Positions 15,690-24,131 are shown, counted from the first letter of the stretch. The stretch is DNA of 64,000 nucleotides from Pseudoroseicyclus_A sp041714655 (GCF_041714655.1 NZ_CP168219.1:1674001-1738000), one strand, 5' to 3'. Notes: generated from the sequence alone by a model not told the origin. Translations and numbers: made by a program.

Positions 15690-16700
15690 ATGCGAAATAC
15701 GATAGAACCACAAACCGTCCCGATCGAGAACGCGCCCGACAAGCCGCGCCGCTTCGTCTTCGTGCTGCTCGACAATTTCACCATGCTCTGCTTCTCCTGC
15801 GCCGTGGAGGCACTGCGCATCGCCAACCGCATGGCGGGCCGTCAGCTCTATACCTGGTCGCTGGCTGGCGAGGGCGGCACTTTCGCGCGCTGCTCGGCCG
15901 GCACCGAGTTCCGGCTCGATGCCGATCTCGACGAGCTGACCCGCGATGACATCGTGCTCCTTTGCGGCGGCATCGACGTGCAGGCGGCCACGACCAAGCG
16001 GGTCCTGTCCTGGCTCCGCCGCGAGGCGCGGCGCGGCGTGACGATGGGCGGGCTCTGCACCGCCTCCTACACGCTGGCGAAGGCCGGGCTTCTCGACGGC
16101 AAGCGGGCGACGATCCACTGGGAGAACCAGGACAGTTTCGCCGAGGAATTCGAGGATGTGACGCTGACCAAGTCCGTCTTCGTCGTCGACGGCAACCGGA
16201 TCACCACGGCGGGCGGCACCGCCTCCATCGACCTGATGCTGAAGCTGATCGCCGATCATCACGGCGAGGATCTCGCCAATGCCGTCGCAGACCAGCTCAT
16301 CTATTCCTCGATCCGTACCGATCAGGACACGCAGCGCCTGTCGATCCCGACGCGCATCGGCGTCCGCCATCCCAAGCTCAGCCGCGTCATCCAGCGGATG
16401 GAGCAGGCGATCGAGGATCCGATCTCTCCCGCGGCGCTGGCGACGGAGGTCGGCATGTCGACCCGTCAGCTCGAGCGGCTCTTCCGGCGCTACCTGTCGA
16501 AGAGCCCGAAGCGCTACTACATGGAGCTGCGGCTCCAGAAGGCGCGCAACCTGCTGATGCAGACCGACATGAGCGTCATCAACGTGGCACTGGCCTGCGG
16601 CTTCACCTCGCCCTCGCATTTCTCCAAATGCTACCGGGCGCATTACGACACCACCCCCTACCGCGAGCGCGGCAGCCACGCGGCGCGGCTCTCCGTCTGA
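15690..16700 (+). CDS. GlxA family AraC-type transcriptional regulator
   Basis: 336 aa. The N-terminal DJ-1/PfpI-like domain (about residues 15-185) contains 'RRFVFVLLDNFTMLCFSCAVEALRIANR' type sequence and 'GGLCTASYTLAKAGLL' around the nucleophile-elbow cysteine. The C-terminal AraC HTH domain (about 235-330) has 'ALATEVGMSTRQLERLFRRY' and 'VALACGFTSPSHFSKCYRAH'. This class often controls catabolism of quaternary amines or amino acids. The adjacent Liv-type operon in the same orientation is a possible target. The frame is open upstream; the ATG at 15690 suits the family length. Confidence 0.88.
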   Translation: MRNTIEPQTVPIENAPDKPRRFVFVLLDNFTMLCFSCAVEALRIANRMAGRQLYTWSLAGEGGTFARCSAGTEFRLDADLDELTRDDIVLLCGGIDVQAATTKRVLSWLRREARRGVTMGGLCTASYTLAKAGLLDGKRATIHWENQDSFAEEFEDVTLTKSVFVVDGNRITTAGGTASIDLMLKLIADHHGEDLANAVADQLIYSSIRTDQDTQRLSIPTRIGVRHPKLSRVIQRMEQAIEDPISPAALATEVGMSTRQLERLFRRYLSKSPKRYYMELRLQKARNLLMQTDMSVINVALACGFTSPSHFSKCYRAHYDTTPYRERGSHAARLSV

Positions 16701-16707
16701 GCGGCGA

Positions 16708-16753
16708 GCGGAAACCATATGGTTTCCGCCTGCGATTTCCATATGGAAATCGC
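16708..16753. repeat. Two adjacent perfect 22-bp palindromes
   Basis: The first (16708-16729) has the core GGAAACCATATGGTTTCC and the second (16732-16753) has GATTTCCATATGGAAATC; both are flanked by GC on each side and are perfectly self-complementary over 22 bases with no loop. They share the centre CCATATGG, are two bases apart, and their centres are 24 bp apart. They begin eight bases after the regulator stop and lie about 140 bp before the binding-protein gene. No T run follows, so a simple terminator is unlikely. Confidence 0.9.
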
Positions 16754-16893
16754 CGCAGCCCGGGCGGCCCGCCCAACCTGCGGGCAGATGCTCGAAAACC
16801 GGCGCCTGGGGGCGCAGCGGCATCTTTCATTTCCGTGATCGCCAGTCTAGCCTGCCGGGCAGGACTGAAACGTCCAAGACAGGGAGAACCACA

Positions 16894-18072
16894 ATGAAAA
16901 AGCTCATGCTCGCCACCGCGAGCGCCGCGCTCATGGCCGGTGCCGCCTCGGCCGAAGACGTCAAGATCGGCATCATCCTCGGCTTCACCGGGCCGCTGGA
17001 ATCGATCACCCCCGCCATGGCGGAAGGCGCCGAGATGGCCATTGCCGAGGTCAACGCCTCCGGCATGTCCGAGAACACCTATGAAGCGGTCCGCGCCGAC
17101 AGCACCTGCATCGACAGCGCCGCCGCCACCGCCGCCGCCGAGCGTCTGGTGACCTCCGACGGCATCGCCGCCATCATGGGCGCCGACTGCTCGGGCGTCA
17201 CCGGCGCCATCCTGCAGAACGTCGCGCGCCCGAACGGCGTGATGATGATCTCGCCGTCGGCCACCTCCCCCGGCCTCTCCACCGCCGAGGACGACGACCT
17301 GTTCTTCCGCACCGCCCCCTCCGACGCCCGTCAGGGCGTGGTCATGACCGAGATCCTGATGGATCGCGGCATCTCCGAAGTGGCGCTGACCTACACCAAC
17401 AACGACTACGGCAAGGGCCTGGCCGACAGCTTCGAGGCCGCCTTCACCGAGGCCGGCGGCACGGTGACGATCAACGCCGCCCACGAGGACGGCAAGGCCG
17501 ACTATTCCGCCGAGGTGGCCTCGCTCGCCGCCGCCGGTGGTGAGGTGCTCGTCGTCGCCGGCTACACCGACCAGGGCGGCAAGGGCATCATCCAGGGCGC
17601 GCTCGATTCCGGCGCCTTCGACACCTTCGTGCTGCCCGACGGCATGGTCGGCCAGCAGCTCGTCGATGACATCGGCTCCGGCCTCGACGGCTCCTTCGGC
17701 CAGTATCCCGGCACCGACAGCGAAGGCGCCGAGATCTTCCAGGGCCTCGCCTCCGAAGCCGGCTTCGACGGCACCTCGGCCTTCGCGCCCGAGAGCTACG
17801 ACGCCGCCGCGCTGATCATGCTCGGCATGGCCGCCGCCGGCTCGACCGACAGCGCCGCCGTCTCCGCCACGATCATGGATCTGGCCAACGCCCCCGGCGA
17901 GCCGATCCTGCCGGGCGAGCTCGGCAAGGCGCTGGAGCTCATCGCCGCCGGCACGGATATCGACTACATCGGCGCCACCGCGGTGGAGCTGATCGGGGCC
18001 GGCGAGAGCGCCGGCAACTACCGCGAGATCGAGATCCAGGGCGGCGTGATCGAAACGGTCCAGTTCCGCTGA
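16894..18072 (+). CDS. Branched-chain amino acid-type ABC transporter, substrate-binding protein (LivK-like)
   Basis: 392-aa periplasmic binding protein of the peripla_BP_6 family. Signal peptide at residues 1-20 (cleavage ASA-ED), then EDVKIGIILGFTGPLESITP, the typical first strand and ligand loop, and ADCSGVTGAI with a second ligand-contacting segment. It has a good ribosome site (GGGAGA). First gene of a Liv-type operon and separated from the ATPase genes by a strong hairpin. The transported compound could be branched-chain amino acids, another amino acid, or an amide; the sequence alone does not decide. Confidence 0.92.
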   Translation: MKKLMLATASAALMAGAASAEDVKIGIILGFTGPLESITPAMAEGAEMAIAEVNASGMSENTYEAVRADSTCIDSAAATAAAERLVTSDGIAAIMGADCSGVTGAILQNVARPNGVMMISPSATSPGLSTAEDDDLFFRTAPSDARQGVVMTEILMDRGISEVALTYTNNDYGKGLADSFEAAFTEAGGTVTINAAHEDGKADYSAEVASLAAAGGEVLVVAGYTDQGGKGIIQGALDSGAFDTFVLPDGMVGQQLVDDIGSGLDGSFGQYPGTDSEGAEIFQGLASEAGFDGTSAFAPESYDAAALIMLGMAAAGSTDSAAVSATIMDLANAPGEPILPGELGKALELIAAGTDIDYIGATAVELIGAGESAGNYREIEIQGGVIETVQFR

Positions 18073-18082
18073 CCTGACGACG

Positions 18083-18112
18083 CCGGGCCCGGGAGATGCC
18101 TCCCGGGCCCGG
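18083..18112 (+). terminator. Strong intra-operon hairpin (partial terminator or mRNA stabiliser)
   Basis: Perfect 12-bp GC stem (CCGGGCCCGGGA / TCCCGGGCCCGG) with a six-base loop, ten bases after the binding-protein stop and before the first ATPase gene. There is no T run, so readthrough is expected. Such hairpins commonly give the binding protein more mRNA than the membrane components. Confidence 0.7.
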
Positions 18113-18157
18113 CCACCAACAAAAAGCCCGAACGGGCCAGCCTGAGGGGACCAGGCA

Positions 18158-18934
18158 GTGATCAGGGTCGAGAACCTACACAAGCATTTCGGCGGCTTTC
18201 ATGCCGTGGACGGCGCATCGCTCGAGATCGCCGCAGGCTCCATCACCGGGCTCATCGGCCCGAATGGCGCCGGAAAGACGACGCTTTTCAACGTGATCGC
18301 CGGGCGGCTGCCGCCGACCTCCGGCCGCGTTTTCATGGACGGGGAGGAGATCACCGGCCTGCCGCCGCATGACCTCTTCCATATGGGCCTCCTCAGGACC
18401 TTCCAGATCGCCCACGAGTTTTCCTCGATGACGGTGCTGGAGAACCTCATGATGGTCCCCGCCGCGCAGACGGGCGAGAGCATCTGGAGCGCCTGGGTCC
18501 ACCGCGCCCGCATCCGCGAGGAAGAGAAGGCGCTCAAGGAAAAAGCAAGCGATGTCCTCGACTTCCTGACCATTTCTCACCTGGCGGAGGAGAAGGCCGG
18601 CAACCTGTCCGGCGGGCAGAAGAAGCTGCTCGAGCTCGGGCGGACCATGATGGTCGATGCCAAAATCGTCTTCCTCGACGAGGTCGGCGCCGGCGTGAAC
18701 CGCACGCTCCTCGGCACCATCGGCGACGCCATCCAGCGGCTCAACACCGAGCGCGGCTACACCTTCTGCATCATCGAGCACGACATGGATTTCATTGCCC
18801 GGCTCTGCGACCCGGTTATCGTCATGGCGGAGGGGCGCGTGCTCGCCACCGGCTCGTCGGACGAGATCCTGCAGAACGAGGCGGTCATCGAGGCCTATCT
18901 GGGGCGCGGTCTCAAGAACAAGGGGGCGGCGTGA
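18158..18934 (+). CDS. ABC transporter ATP-binding protein (LivG-like)
   Basis: 258-aa ATPase, GTG start with GAGGGG upstream. Walker A GPNGAGKTT at 34-42, signature LSGGQKKL at 150-157, Walker B IVFLDE at 170-175. The residue after Walker B is Val (LDEVGAG), where most ABC proteins including LivG have Pro. The length and the C-terminal 'EVIEAYLGRG'-like end (AVIEAYLGRG) are characteristic of LivG. It overlaps the next ATPase gene by four bases (GTGA). Confidence 0.93.
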   Translation: MIRVENLHKHFGGFHAVDGASLEIAAGSITGLIGPNGAGKTTLFNVIAGRLPPTSGRVFMDGEEITGLPPHDLFHMGLLRTFQIAHEFSSMTVLENLMMVPAAQTGESIWSAWVHRARIREEEKALKEKASDVLDFLTISHLAEEKAGNLSGGQKKLLELGRTMMVDAKIVFLDEVGAGVNRTLLGTIGDAIQRLNTERGYTFCIIEHDMDFIARLCDPVIVMAEGRVLATGSSDEILQNEAVIEAYLGRGLKNKGAA

Positions 18935-19752
18935 GCGATTACGGCAGCCGCGGCAATAACGACCGCTCGATCACCCGCGACAACGCGCCGCTGAGTGCCC
19001 CGCCGGGGCGCTCCACCTATCCCGCCACCGCGCGGGAGGGCGCGCCCTTCCTCATCGGCGAGGCGATGACCGGCGGCTACGGCCGCGGCGCCGACATCCT
19101 GCATGGCTGCACCATCGCCGCCGAGGCGGGGCAGATCGCCGTGATCGTCGGCCCGAACGGCGCCGGCAAGTCCACCGCGATGAAGGCGATCTTCGGGATG
19201 CTGCGGCTCCGCTCGGGCTCCGTCACCATCGACGGCGAAGACATCTCCGGCCTCTCGCCGCAGGATCGCGTCGCCAAGGGCATGGCCTTCGTGCCGCAGA
19301 CGCAGAACGTCTTCACCTCTATGTCGGTCGAGGAGAACCTCGAGATGGGGGCGTTCCTGCGCCGCGACGACATCCGCGGCACGATGGAGACGATCTACGA
19401 TCTCTTCCCGATCCTGAAGGACAAGCGCCGCCAGCCGGCTGGCGAGCTTTCGGGCGGTCAGCGCCAGCAGGTGGCCGTCGGCCGGGCGCTGATGACTCAG
19501 CCGAAGGTCCTGATGCTCGACGAGCCGACGGCGGGGGTCTCCCCCATCGTGATGGACGAGCTCTTCGACCGGATCATCGAGATTGCGCGGACGGGTATCA
19601 CCATCCTCATGGTGGAGCAGAACGCCCGCCAAGCCCTTGAAATTGCGAACAAGGGCTATGTGCTCGTCCAGGGCGCCAATGCCTATGAAGGCACGGGCGC
19701 GGAGCTTCTGGCCGATGAGGAGGTGCGCCGCACCTTCCTGGGCGGCCGCTGA
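18931..19752 (+). CDS. ABC transporter ATP-binding protein (LivF-like) with N-terminal extension
   Basis: 273 aa. Walker A GPNGAGKST at 74-82, signature LSGGQRQQ and Walker B VLMLDEP follow in the normal order. LivF proteins usually begin close to residue 40 of this one; the first 38 residues (Gly, Asn, Arg, Ser and Pro-rich, MSDYGSRGNNDRSITRD...) are extra and predicted disordered. The GTG start overlaps the LivG-like stop (GTGA), supporting the long form. Second ATPase of the importer. Confidence 0.92.
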   Translation: MSDYGSRGNNDRSITRDNAPLSAPPGRSTYPATAREGAPFLIGEAMTGGYGRGADILHGCTIAAEAGQIAVIVGPNGAGKSTAMKAIFGMLRLRSGSVTIDGEDISGLSPQDRVAKGMAFVPQTQNVFTSMSVEENLEMGAFLRRDDIRGTMETIYDLFPILKDKRRQPAGELSGGQRQQVAVGRALMTQPKVLMLDEPTAGVSPIVMDELFDRIIEIARTGITILMVEQNARQALEIANKGYVLVQGANAYEGTGAELLADEEVRRTFLGGR

Positions 19753-19892
19753 TGCGGGCTGCCCTCGCCCTCCTCTGCCGAGGCGCCGGTGGTGACGCTC
19801 GGCTTCGACGGCACCTTGGTGGCGCTTGCCTGCGCGCCCCTCTCGGGCCCCGCCGCGCCCATATCGCTCCTCGCGATCTCCGAGGAAGCGCA

Positions 19893-20267
19893 ATGAGATA
19901 TGCGGCACTCCTCATCCTCTGCCTCGGCTCCGCCGCGCAGGCCGAAGGCGCGCGGCAGGTGTTCGACTGCACCATCACGCAGCGCTGCGGCGCCTCCGGG
20001 GCCTGCGGCTCGGGCCGCGACCCGGTGGTCTTCACGCTCGACCCCGAAGAGGTCGATGCCGACGGCGCCGGAAGTTACCGGATCGGCTGGGACGAAGCCG
20101 CCGCCCCGATGCAGGCCGGCTCCAGCCTCGGCCCGTTCACCTGGGCGGAGGGCGACCGCCGCCACACCCTGCTCTTTTCCAGCGAAACCAACATGCTCTG
20201 GCATGATCTTGATCTCTCGCGCGGCGAGGCGAGCGTGGCCTTCCTGACCTGCGAGGTGATCCGGTGA
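19893..20267 (+). CDS. Small secreted protein of unknown function inside the Liv-type operon
   Basis: 124 aa with a signal peptide (MRYAALLILCLGSAAQAEG, cleavage near residue 18) and a ribosome site CGAGGAAG. The mature part has three clustered cysteines (CTITQRCGASGACGSG) and one near the C-terminus, so disulfides in the periplasm are likely. It overlaps the next gene by four bases (GTGA). I recognise no family. Its placement between the ATPase and permease genes suggests co-expression with the importer. Confidence 0.72.
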   Translation: MRYAALLILCLGSAAQAEGARQVFDCTITQRCGASGACGSGRDPVVFTLDPEEVDADGAGSYRIGWDEAAAPMQAGSSLGPFTWAEGDRRHTLLFSSETNMLWHDLDLSRGEASVAFLTCEVIR

Positions 20268-20728
20268 ACCGGGCCGGGGTCGTTGCCCTGCAGCTCGCGC
20301 CGATCGTCGTCATCGGCGGCGGTGCGCTCGCGGTGGCCCTCATGGTCGCCCGCGGCAACCAGGGCCGGCATGACGAGACCTATGGCCCCGCCCGCGTTGC
20401 CACCTGCACCTTCGACCCGCCCCAGCCCACGCAAGGGCTGAGCGGCAGCTTCCAGCTCGTCGAAAACGGCGCCTACGGCCGCCGCTATGCCGGCCCCGAA
20501 GACGGGCCGCAGCCGCAGCTCCATGTCTCCGGCCGCTCCGAGGACGGCATCGAGGACGCCTATACGGCAGAGATCGCGGAGGGCCGCGAGACCGACAACC
20601 AGCACGCCTTCCGGCTCTGGCCGGACGGCCGCTTCGAGTACCGGCTGCGCATCGGCTATGACGGCGAGACTCTCGCCGCCGGCAGCGGCCGGTGCACCGA
20701 TTACATCCCGGCCCCGGCGCCGGCATGA
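20264..20728 (+). CDS. Small membrane-anchored protein of unknown function inside the Liv-type operon
   Basis: 154 aa from a GTG that overlaps the previous stop. One hydrophobic N-terminal segment (about residues 6-28, VVALQLAPIVVIGGGALAVA) should anchor it in the inner membrane, with the rest in the periplasm. The periplasmic part has two cysteines (CTFDPP and GRCTDY) and a beta-rich look. No known domain. It ends 13 bp before the permease gene. Confidence 0.7.
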   Translation: MNRAGVVALQLAPIVVIGGGALAVALMVARGNQGRHDETYGPARVATCTFDPPQPTQGLSGSFQLVENGAYGRRYAGPEDGPQPQLHVSGRSEDGIEDAYTAEIAEGRETDNQHAFRLWPDGRFEYRLRIGYDGETLAAGSGRCTDYIPAPAPA

Positions 20729-20741
20729 GAAAGGGACGCCC

Positions 20742-21752
20742 TTGGACTTTCTGAACGCGATCGTCGCGCTCTCCAATTTCGTCATCGTCCCGGCGCTGGC
20801 CTATGGCGCCCAGCTCGCCCTCGGCGCGCTCGGGGTGACGCTGATCTACGGGATCCTCAGGTTCTCCAATTTCGCCCATGGCGACACGATGGCCTTCGGG
20901 ACGATGATCACCATCCTCGTCACCTGGGGCTTCCAGTCTCTCGGCATCAGTTTCGGCGTCCTTCCGACGGCGCTCCTTGCCCTGCCCTTCGGCATTCTCG
21001 GCACGGCATTGTTCCTCCTCGGGACAGACCGGGCGGTCTATGCCTTCTACCGCAAGCAACGGGCGGCGCCGGTGATCCTCGTCATCGTCTCGATGGGGGT
21101 CATGTTCGTAATGAACGGCGTCGTGCGCTTCGTCATCGGCGTCGATGACATCGGCTTCGCCGACGGCGAGCGGTTCATCATCAACGCCCGCGTGTTCAGG
21201 GAGATGACCGGCCTCGAGGAGGGGCTCGCCATCCGCACGACCACGGTTATCACGCTGGTGACCGCCGCCATCGCCGTCGCCCTGCTCTTCTGGTTCCTCA
21301 ACCGCACCCGTACCGGCAAGTCGATGCGCGCCTTTTCCGACAACGAGGATCTGGCGCTCCTCTCCGGCATCAACCCCGAGCGGGTCGTCGCCATCACCTG
21401 GATCATCGTCGCCGCGCTCGCCACCACGGCCGGCGTGCTCTACGGGCTCGACAAGTCCTTCAAGGCCTTCACCTATTTCCAGCTCCTGCTGCCGATCTTC
21501 GCCTCCGCCATCGTCGGCGGCCTCGGCAGCCCGGTCGGCGCCATCGCCGGCGGCTTCGTCATCGCCTTCTCGGAGGTGACGGTGACCTATGCCTGGAAGA
21601 AGGTGCTCGGCTACATGGCGCCCGAGGGGCTCGAGCCCTCCGGCCTCGTCCAGCTCCTGTCGACGGATTACAAGTTCGCGGTCTCCTTCGCGATCCTGAT
21701 CATCGTTCTGCTGTTCCGGCCCACGGGCCTTTTCCGGGGGCAATCGGTATGA
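20742..21752 (+). CDS. Branched-chain amino acid-type ABC transporter permease (LivH-like)
   Basis: 336-aa integral membrane permease. 'GALGVTLIYGILRFSNFAHGD' near the N-terminus and the loop 'SMRAFSDNEDLALLSGINPERV' that docks the ATPase are family hallmarks, as is 'LGSPVGAIAGGF' near the C-terminus. The frame is open 85 codons further upstream, overlapping the previous gene; the TTG at 20742 with AAAGGGA six bases ahead begins at the expected N-terminus and is chosen. It overlaps the next permease gene by four bases. Confidence 0.9.
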   Translation: MDFLNAIVALSNFVIVPALAYGAQLALGALGVTLIYGILRFSNFAHGDTMAFGTMITILVTWGFQSLGISFGVLPTALLALPFGILGTALFLLGTDRAVYAFYRKQRAAPVILVIVSMGVMFVMNGVVRFVIGVDDIGFADGERFIINARVFREMTGLEEGLAIRTTTVITLVTAAIAVALLFWFLNRTRTGKSMRAFSDNEDLALLSGINPERVVAITWIIVAALATTAGVLYGLDKSFKAFTYFQLLLPIFASAIVGGLGSPVGAIAGGFVIAFSEVTVTYAWKKVLGYMAPEGLEPSGLVQLLSTDYKFAVSFAILIIVLLFRPTGLFRGQSV

Positions 21753-23044
21753 CGCGCGGCTTGATCCTTTATGCGCTGATGGCGCTGCTGCTTCTCGTCA
21801 CAGGCCTCACGCAGGGCTGGTCGGTGACGCTGACAATCGTCAACTACGGGCTGATCTCGGCGATCATGGCTTTGGGCGTGAACCTCCAATGGGGCTTCGC
21901 CGGGCTCTTCAACATCGGGGTGATGGGCTTCGTGGCCCTCGGCGGGCTCGCCGCCGTGCTCACCTCCGTGCCGCCGGTGGCCGAGGCCTGGGCGGCCGGG
22001 GGCGTCCGTCTGATCGGCGCGCTCCTCCTCGGCGCCGCGATCATCGCCGGCGCGATGCTGCTCTGGGCGCGGCTGCCGAAGGGCAAGCTGGCGGGGCTGG
22101 TGCTTCTCGCCTATCTCGTCGCCGGCTTCTTCCTCTACCGCTGGGTCTTCGACGGCGCGGTCGAGCGGGTGGAGGCGATCAACCCCGCGGCCACCGGCTA
22201 TCTCGGCGGGCTCGGCCTGCCGATCCTCGTCTCCTGGCCGCTCGGCGGCGTCCTCGCCGCCGGTGCCGCCTGGGTGATCGGCAAGACCGCCCTTGGCCTC
22301 CGGTCGGACTACCTCGCCATCGCCACATTGGGCATCGCCGAGATCATCATCGCCGTCCTCAAGAACGAGGACTGGCTGGCGCGCGGCGTCAAGAACGTCG
22401 CCGGACTGCCCCGCCCCGTGCCCTATGAGGTCGATCTGCAGCAGGATCCGGCCTTCCTCGAGCGCGCCGCCGCCTGGGGGATGGATGCCGTGACCGCCTC
22501 GTCGCTTACGGTGAAACTTGCCTATGCCGGGCTCTTCGCCGCGGTGCTGGTGGTGCTCCTCATCCTCGCGCAGATGGCGCTCGCCTCGCCCTGGGGCCGC
22601 ATGATGCGCGCCATCCGCGACAACGAGGTCGCGGCCGAGGCCATGGGCAAGGACGTGACCCGCCGCCACCTGCAGGTCTTCATCCTGGGCAGTGCCGTCG
22701 TCGGCATCGCCGGCGCGATGATGACGACGCTCGACGGCCAGCTCACCCCCGGCACTTACCAGCCGCTCCGCTTCACCTTCCTCGTCTGGGTCATGGTGAT
22801 CGTCGGCGGCTCGGGGAACAACTTCGGCTCCGTCCTCGGGGGGATGCTGATCTGGTGGCTCTGGGTGATGGTCGAGCCGATGGGGCTCTGGCTGATGGAT
22901 GTCATCACCTCCGGCATGTCGGAAGGCTCCTGGCTCCGCGGCCACCTGCAGGACGCGGCCGCGCATATGCGGCTCCTGACGATGGGGCTCGTCCTCCTCC
23001 TCGTCCTGCGCTTCAGCCCGCGCGGGTTGCTGCCGGAGCGCTGA
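21749..23044 (+). CDS. Branched-chain amino acid-type ABC transporter permease (LivM-like)
   Basis: 431-aa permease, last gene of the operon. It contains 'LGVNLQWGFAGLFNIGVMGFVALGG', 'LGLRSDYLAIATLGIAEII' and the ATPase-contact loop 'RAIRDNEVAAEAMGKDV', all typical of LivM. Its C-terminal third includes a longer loop around 'NNFGSVLGGMLIWWLW'. It ends in front of a bidirectional hairpin shared with the convergent oxidoreductase gene. Confidence 0.93.
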   Translation: MTRGLILYALMALLLLVTGLTQGWSVTLTIVNYGLISAIMALGVNLQWGFAGLFNIGVMGFVALGGLAAVLTSVPPVAEAWAAGGVRLIGALLLGAAIIAGAMLLWARLPKGKLAGLVLLAYLVAGFFLYRWVFDGAVERVEAINPAATGYLGGLGLPILVSWPLGGVLAAGAAWVIGKTALGLRSDYLAIATLGIAEIIIAVLKNEDWLARGVKNVAGLPRPVPYEVDLQQDPAFLERAAAWGMDAVTASSLTVKLAYAGLFAAVLVVLLILAQMALASPWGRMMRAIRDNEVAAEAMGKDVTRRHLQVFILGSAVVGIAGAMMTTLDGQLTPGTYQPLRFTFLVWVMVIVGGSGNNFGSVLGGMLIWWLWVMVEPMGLWLMDVITSGMSEGSWLRGHLQDAAAHMRLLTMGLVLLLVLRFSPRGLLPER

Positions 23045-23054
23045 GGCTCCCCGG

Positions 23055-23117
23055 TCTTTGCTCCCGGGCATCCTCGGGGGGAGGCGCCGAAGGCGACGGG
23101 GGGCAGACAGCCCCCCG
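23055..23117 (+). repeat. 3'-end composite repeat with terminator hairpin (copy 1)
   Basis: Begins TCTTTGCTCCCGGGCATCCT, passes through a GGGGGG run and ends in the perfect hairpin CGGGGGGC-AGACA-GCCCCCCG (23097-23117). The same layout is found on the minus strand at 30215-30269, and its first half alone at 34018-34043. It lies between the convergent LivM-like and oxidoreductase genes and probably terminates both. Confidence 0.7.
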
Positions 23118-23159
23118 CCCGGCCGGCACCCGGGAGTTTCGCGCGATGTTCGGGCCCGC

Positions 23160-24032
23160 TCAGCCGGCGGCGCGCAGGCGCTTGAAGAGCGAGGAGGTAT
23201 CCCACCGCCCGCCGCCCATCTTCTGCACATCCTTGTAGAACTGGTCGACCAGCGCCGTGACCGGCAGCGAGGCGCCCACCTCGTCGGCCGCCTGCAGGCA
23301 GATGGCGAGGTCCTTGCGCATCCAGTCCACCGCAAAGCCATGCTCGAACTCATCCTCCAGCATCGTCTCGTAGCGGTTGACCATCTGCCAGGAGCCCGCG
23401 GCGCCCTGGCTGATCACCTCCACCACCGCCCGCCCGTCGAGCCCGGCCTTCTCGGCGAAATGCAGGGCCTCCGAGAGGCCCTGCACCAGCCCGGCGATGG
23501 CGATCTGGTTGGCGGCCTTGGTGACCTGCCCGGCGCCGACCTCGCCGAGGCGCCGGCAGATCTTCGCATAGGCCGCGATCACCGGCTCGGCGGCGGTGAA
23601 ATCCGCCTCCGCCCCGCCGCACATGACCGAAAGCTGGCCCTTCTCGGCCCCCGCCTGCCCGCCGGAGACGGGCGCGTCGACATAGCCGAGCCCGAGGGCG
23701 CCCGCGCGCTCGGCCAGCTCGCGCGTCACAGCCGGCGAGACCGTCGTGTGATCGACGAAGATCGCCCCCTTGCCCATGCCGAGGAAGGCGCCGGTCTCGC
23801 CAAGGCAGACCGCCCGCAGATCGTCGTCATTGCCGACGCAGGCCATGACGAAGGCGGCGCCGGCCGCCGCCTCCTGCGGGCTCGGCGCCGCGCGGCCGCC
23901 ATGGGCCTCGACCCAGGTTTCGGCCTTTGAAGCGGTGCGGTTGTACACCGCCACCTCATGCCCCGCGGCCGCCAGATGCCCGGCCATGGGAAAGCCCATC
24001 ACCCCGAGCCCGAGAAACGCAACCTTCGCCAT
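23160..24032 (-). CDS. NAD(P)-dependent beta-hydroxyacid dehydrogenase (3-hydroxyisobutyrate dehydrogenase family)
   Basis: 290 aa. The Rossmann start MAKVAFLGLGVMGFPMAGHL contains the family GLGxMGxPMA motif; substrate-binding 'DAPVSGGQAGAEKGQL' and the catalytic 'GQVTKAANQIAIAG' (catalytic Lys in KAANQ) follow. It should oxidise a 3-hydroxyacid such as 3-hydroxyisobutyrate, tartronate semialdehyde (reverse direction) or a relative. The minus-strand frame is open for more than 800 codons upstream, but that is only the reverse of the acylase gene; MAKVAFLG is the true start. Confidence 0.92.
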   Translation of the reverse strand: MAKVAFLGLGVMGFPMAGHLAAAGHEVAVYNRTASKAETWVEAHGGRAAPSPQEAAAGAAFVMACVGNDDDLRAVCLGETGAFLGMGKGAIFVDHTTVSPAVTRELAERAGALGLGYVDAPVSGGQAGAEKGQLSVMCGGAEADFTAAEPVIAAYAKICRRLGEVGAGQVTKAANQIAIAGLVQGLSEALHFAEKAGLDGRAVVEVISQGAAGSWQMVNRYETMLEDEFEHGFAVDWMRKDLAICLQAADEVGASLPVTALVDQFYKDVQKMGGGRWDTSSLFKRLRAAG

Positions 24033-24131
24033 GAGACATTCCTTCTGCCCGTGATGTTTGCTAGGCGAGCCTAGAAGTCCGGGCCGGGGCGTCAACGCCC
24101 CGGGCCCCGAGGGAAGGCAGGGGGACATACC

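Noticed and set aside
16708..16753. Palindromes as the terminator of the GlxA-type regulator gene
   Set aside because: No T run follows and the palindromes have no loop; two of them in tandem with a shared centre fit a binding or repeat role better.
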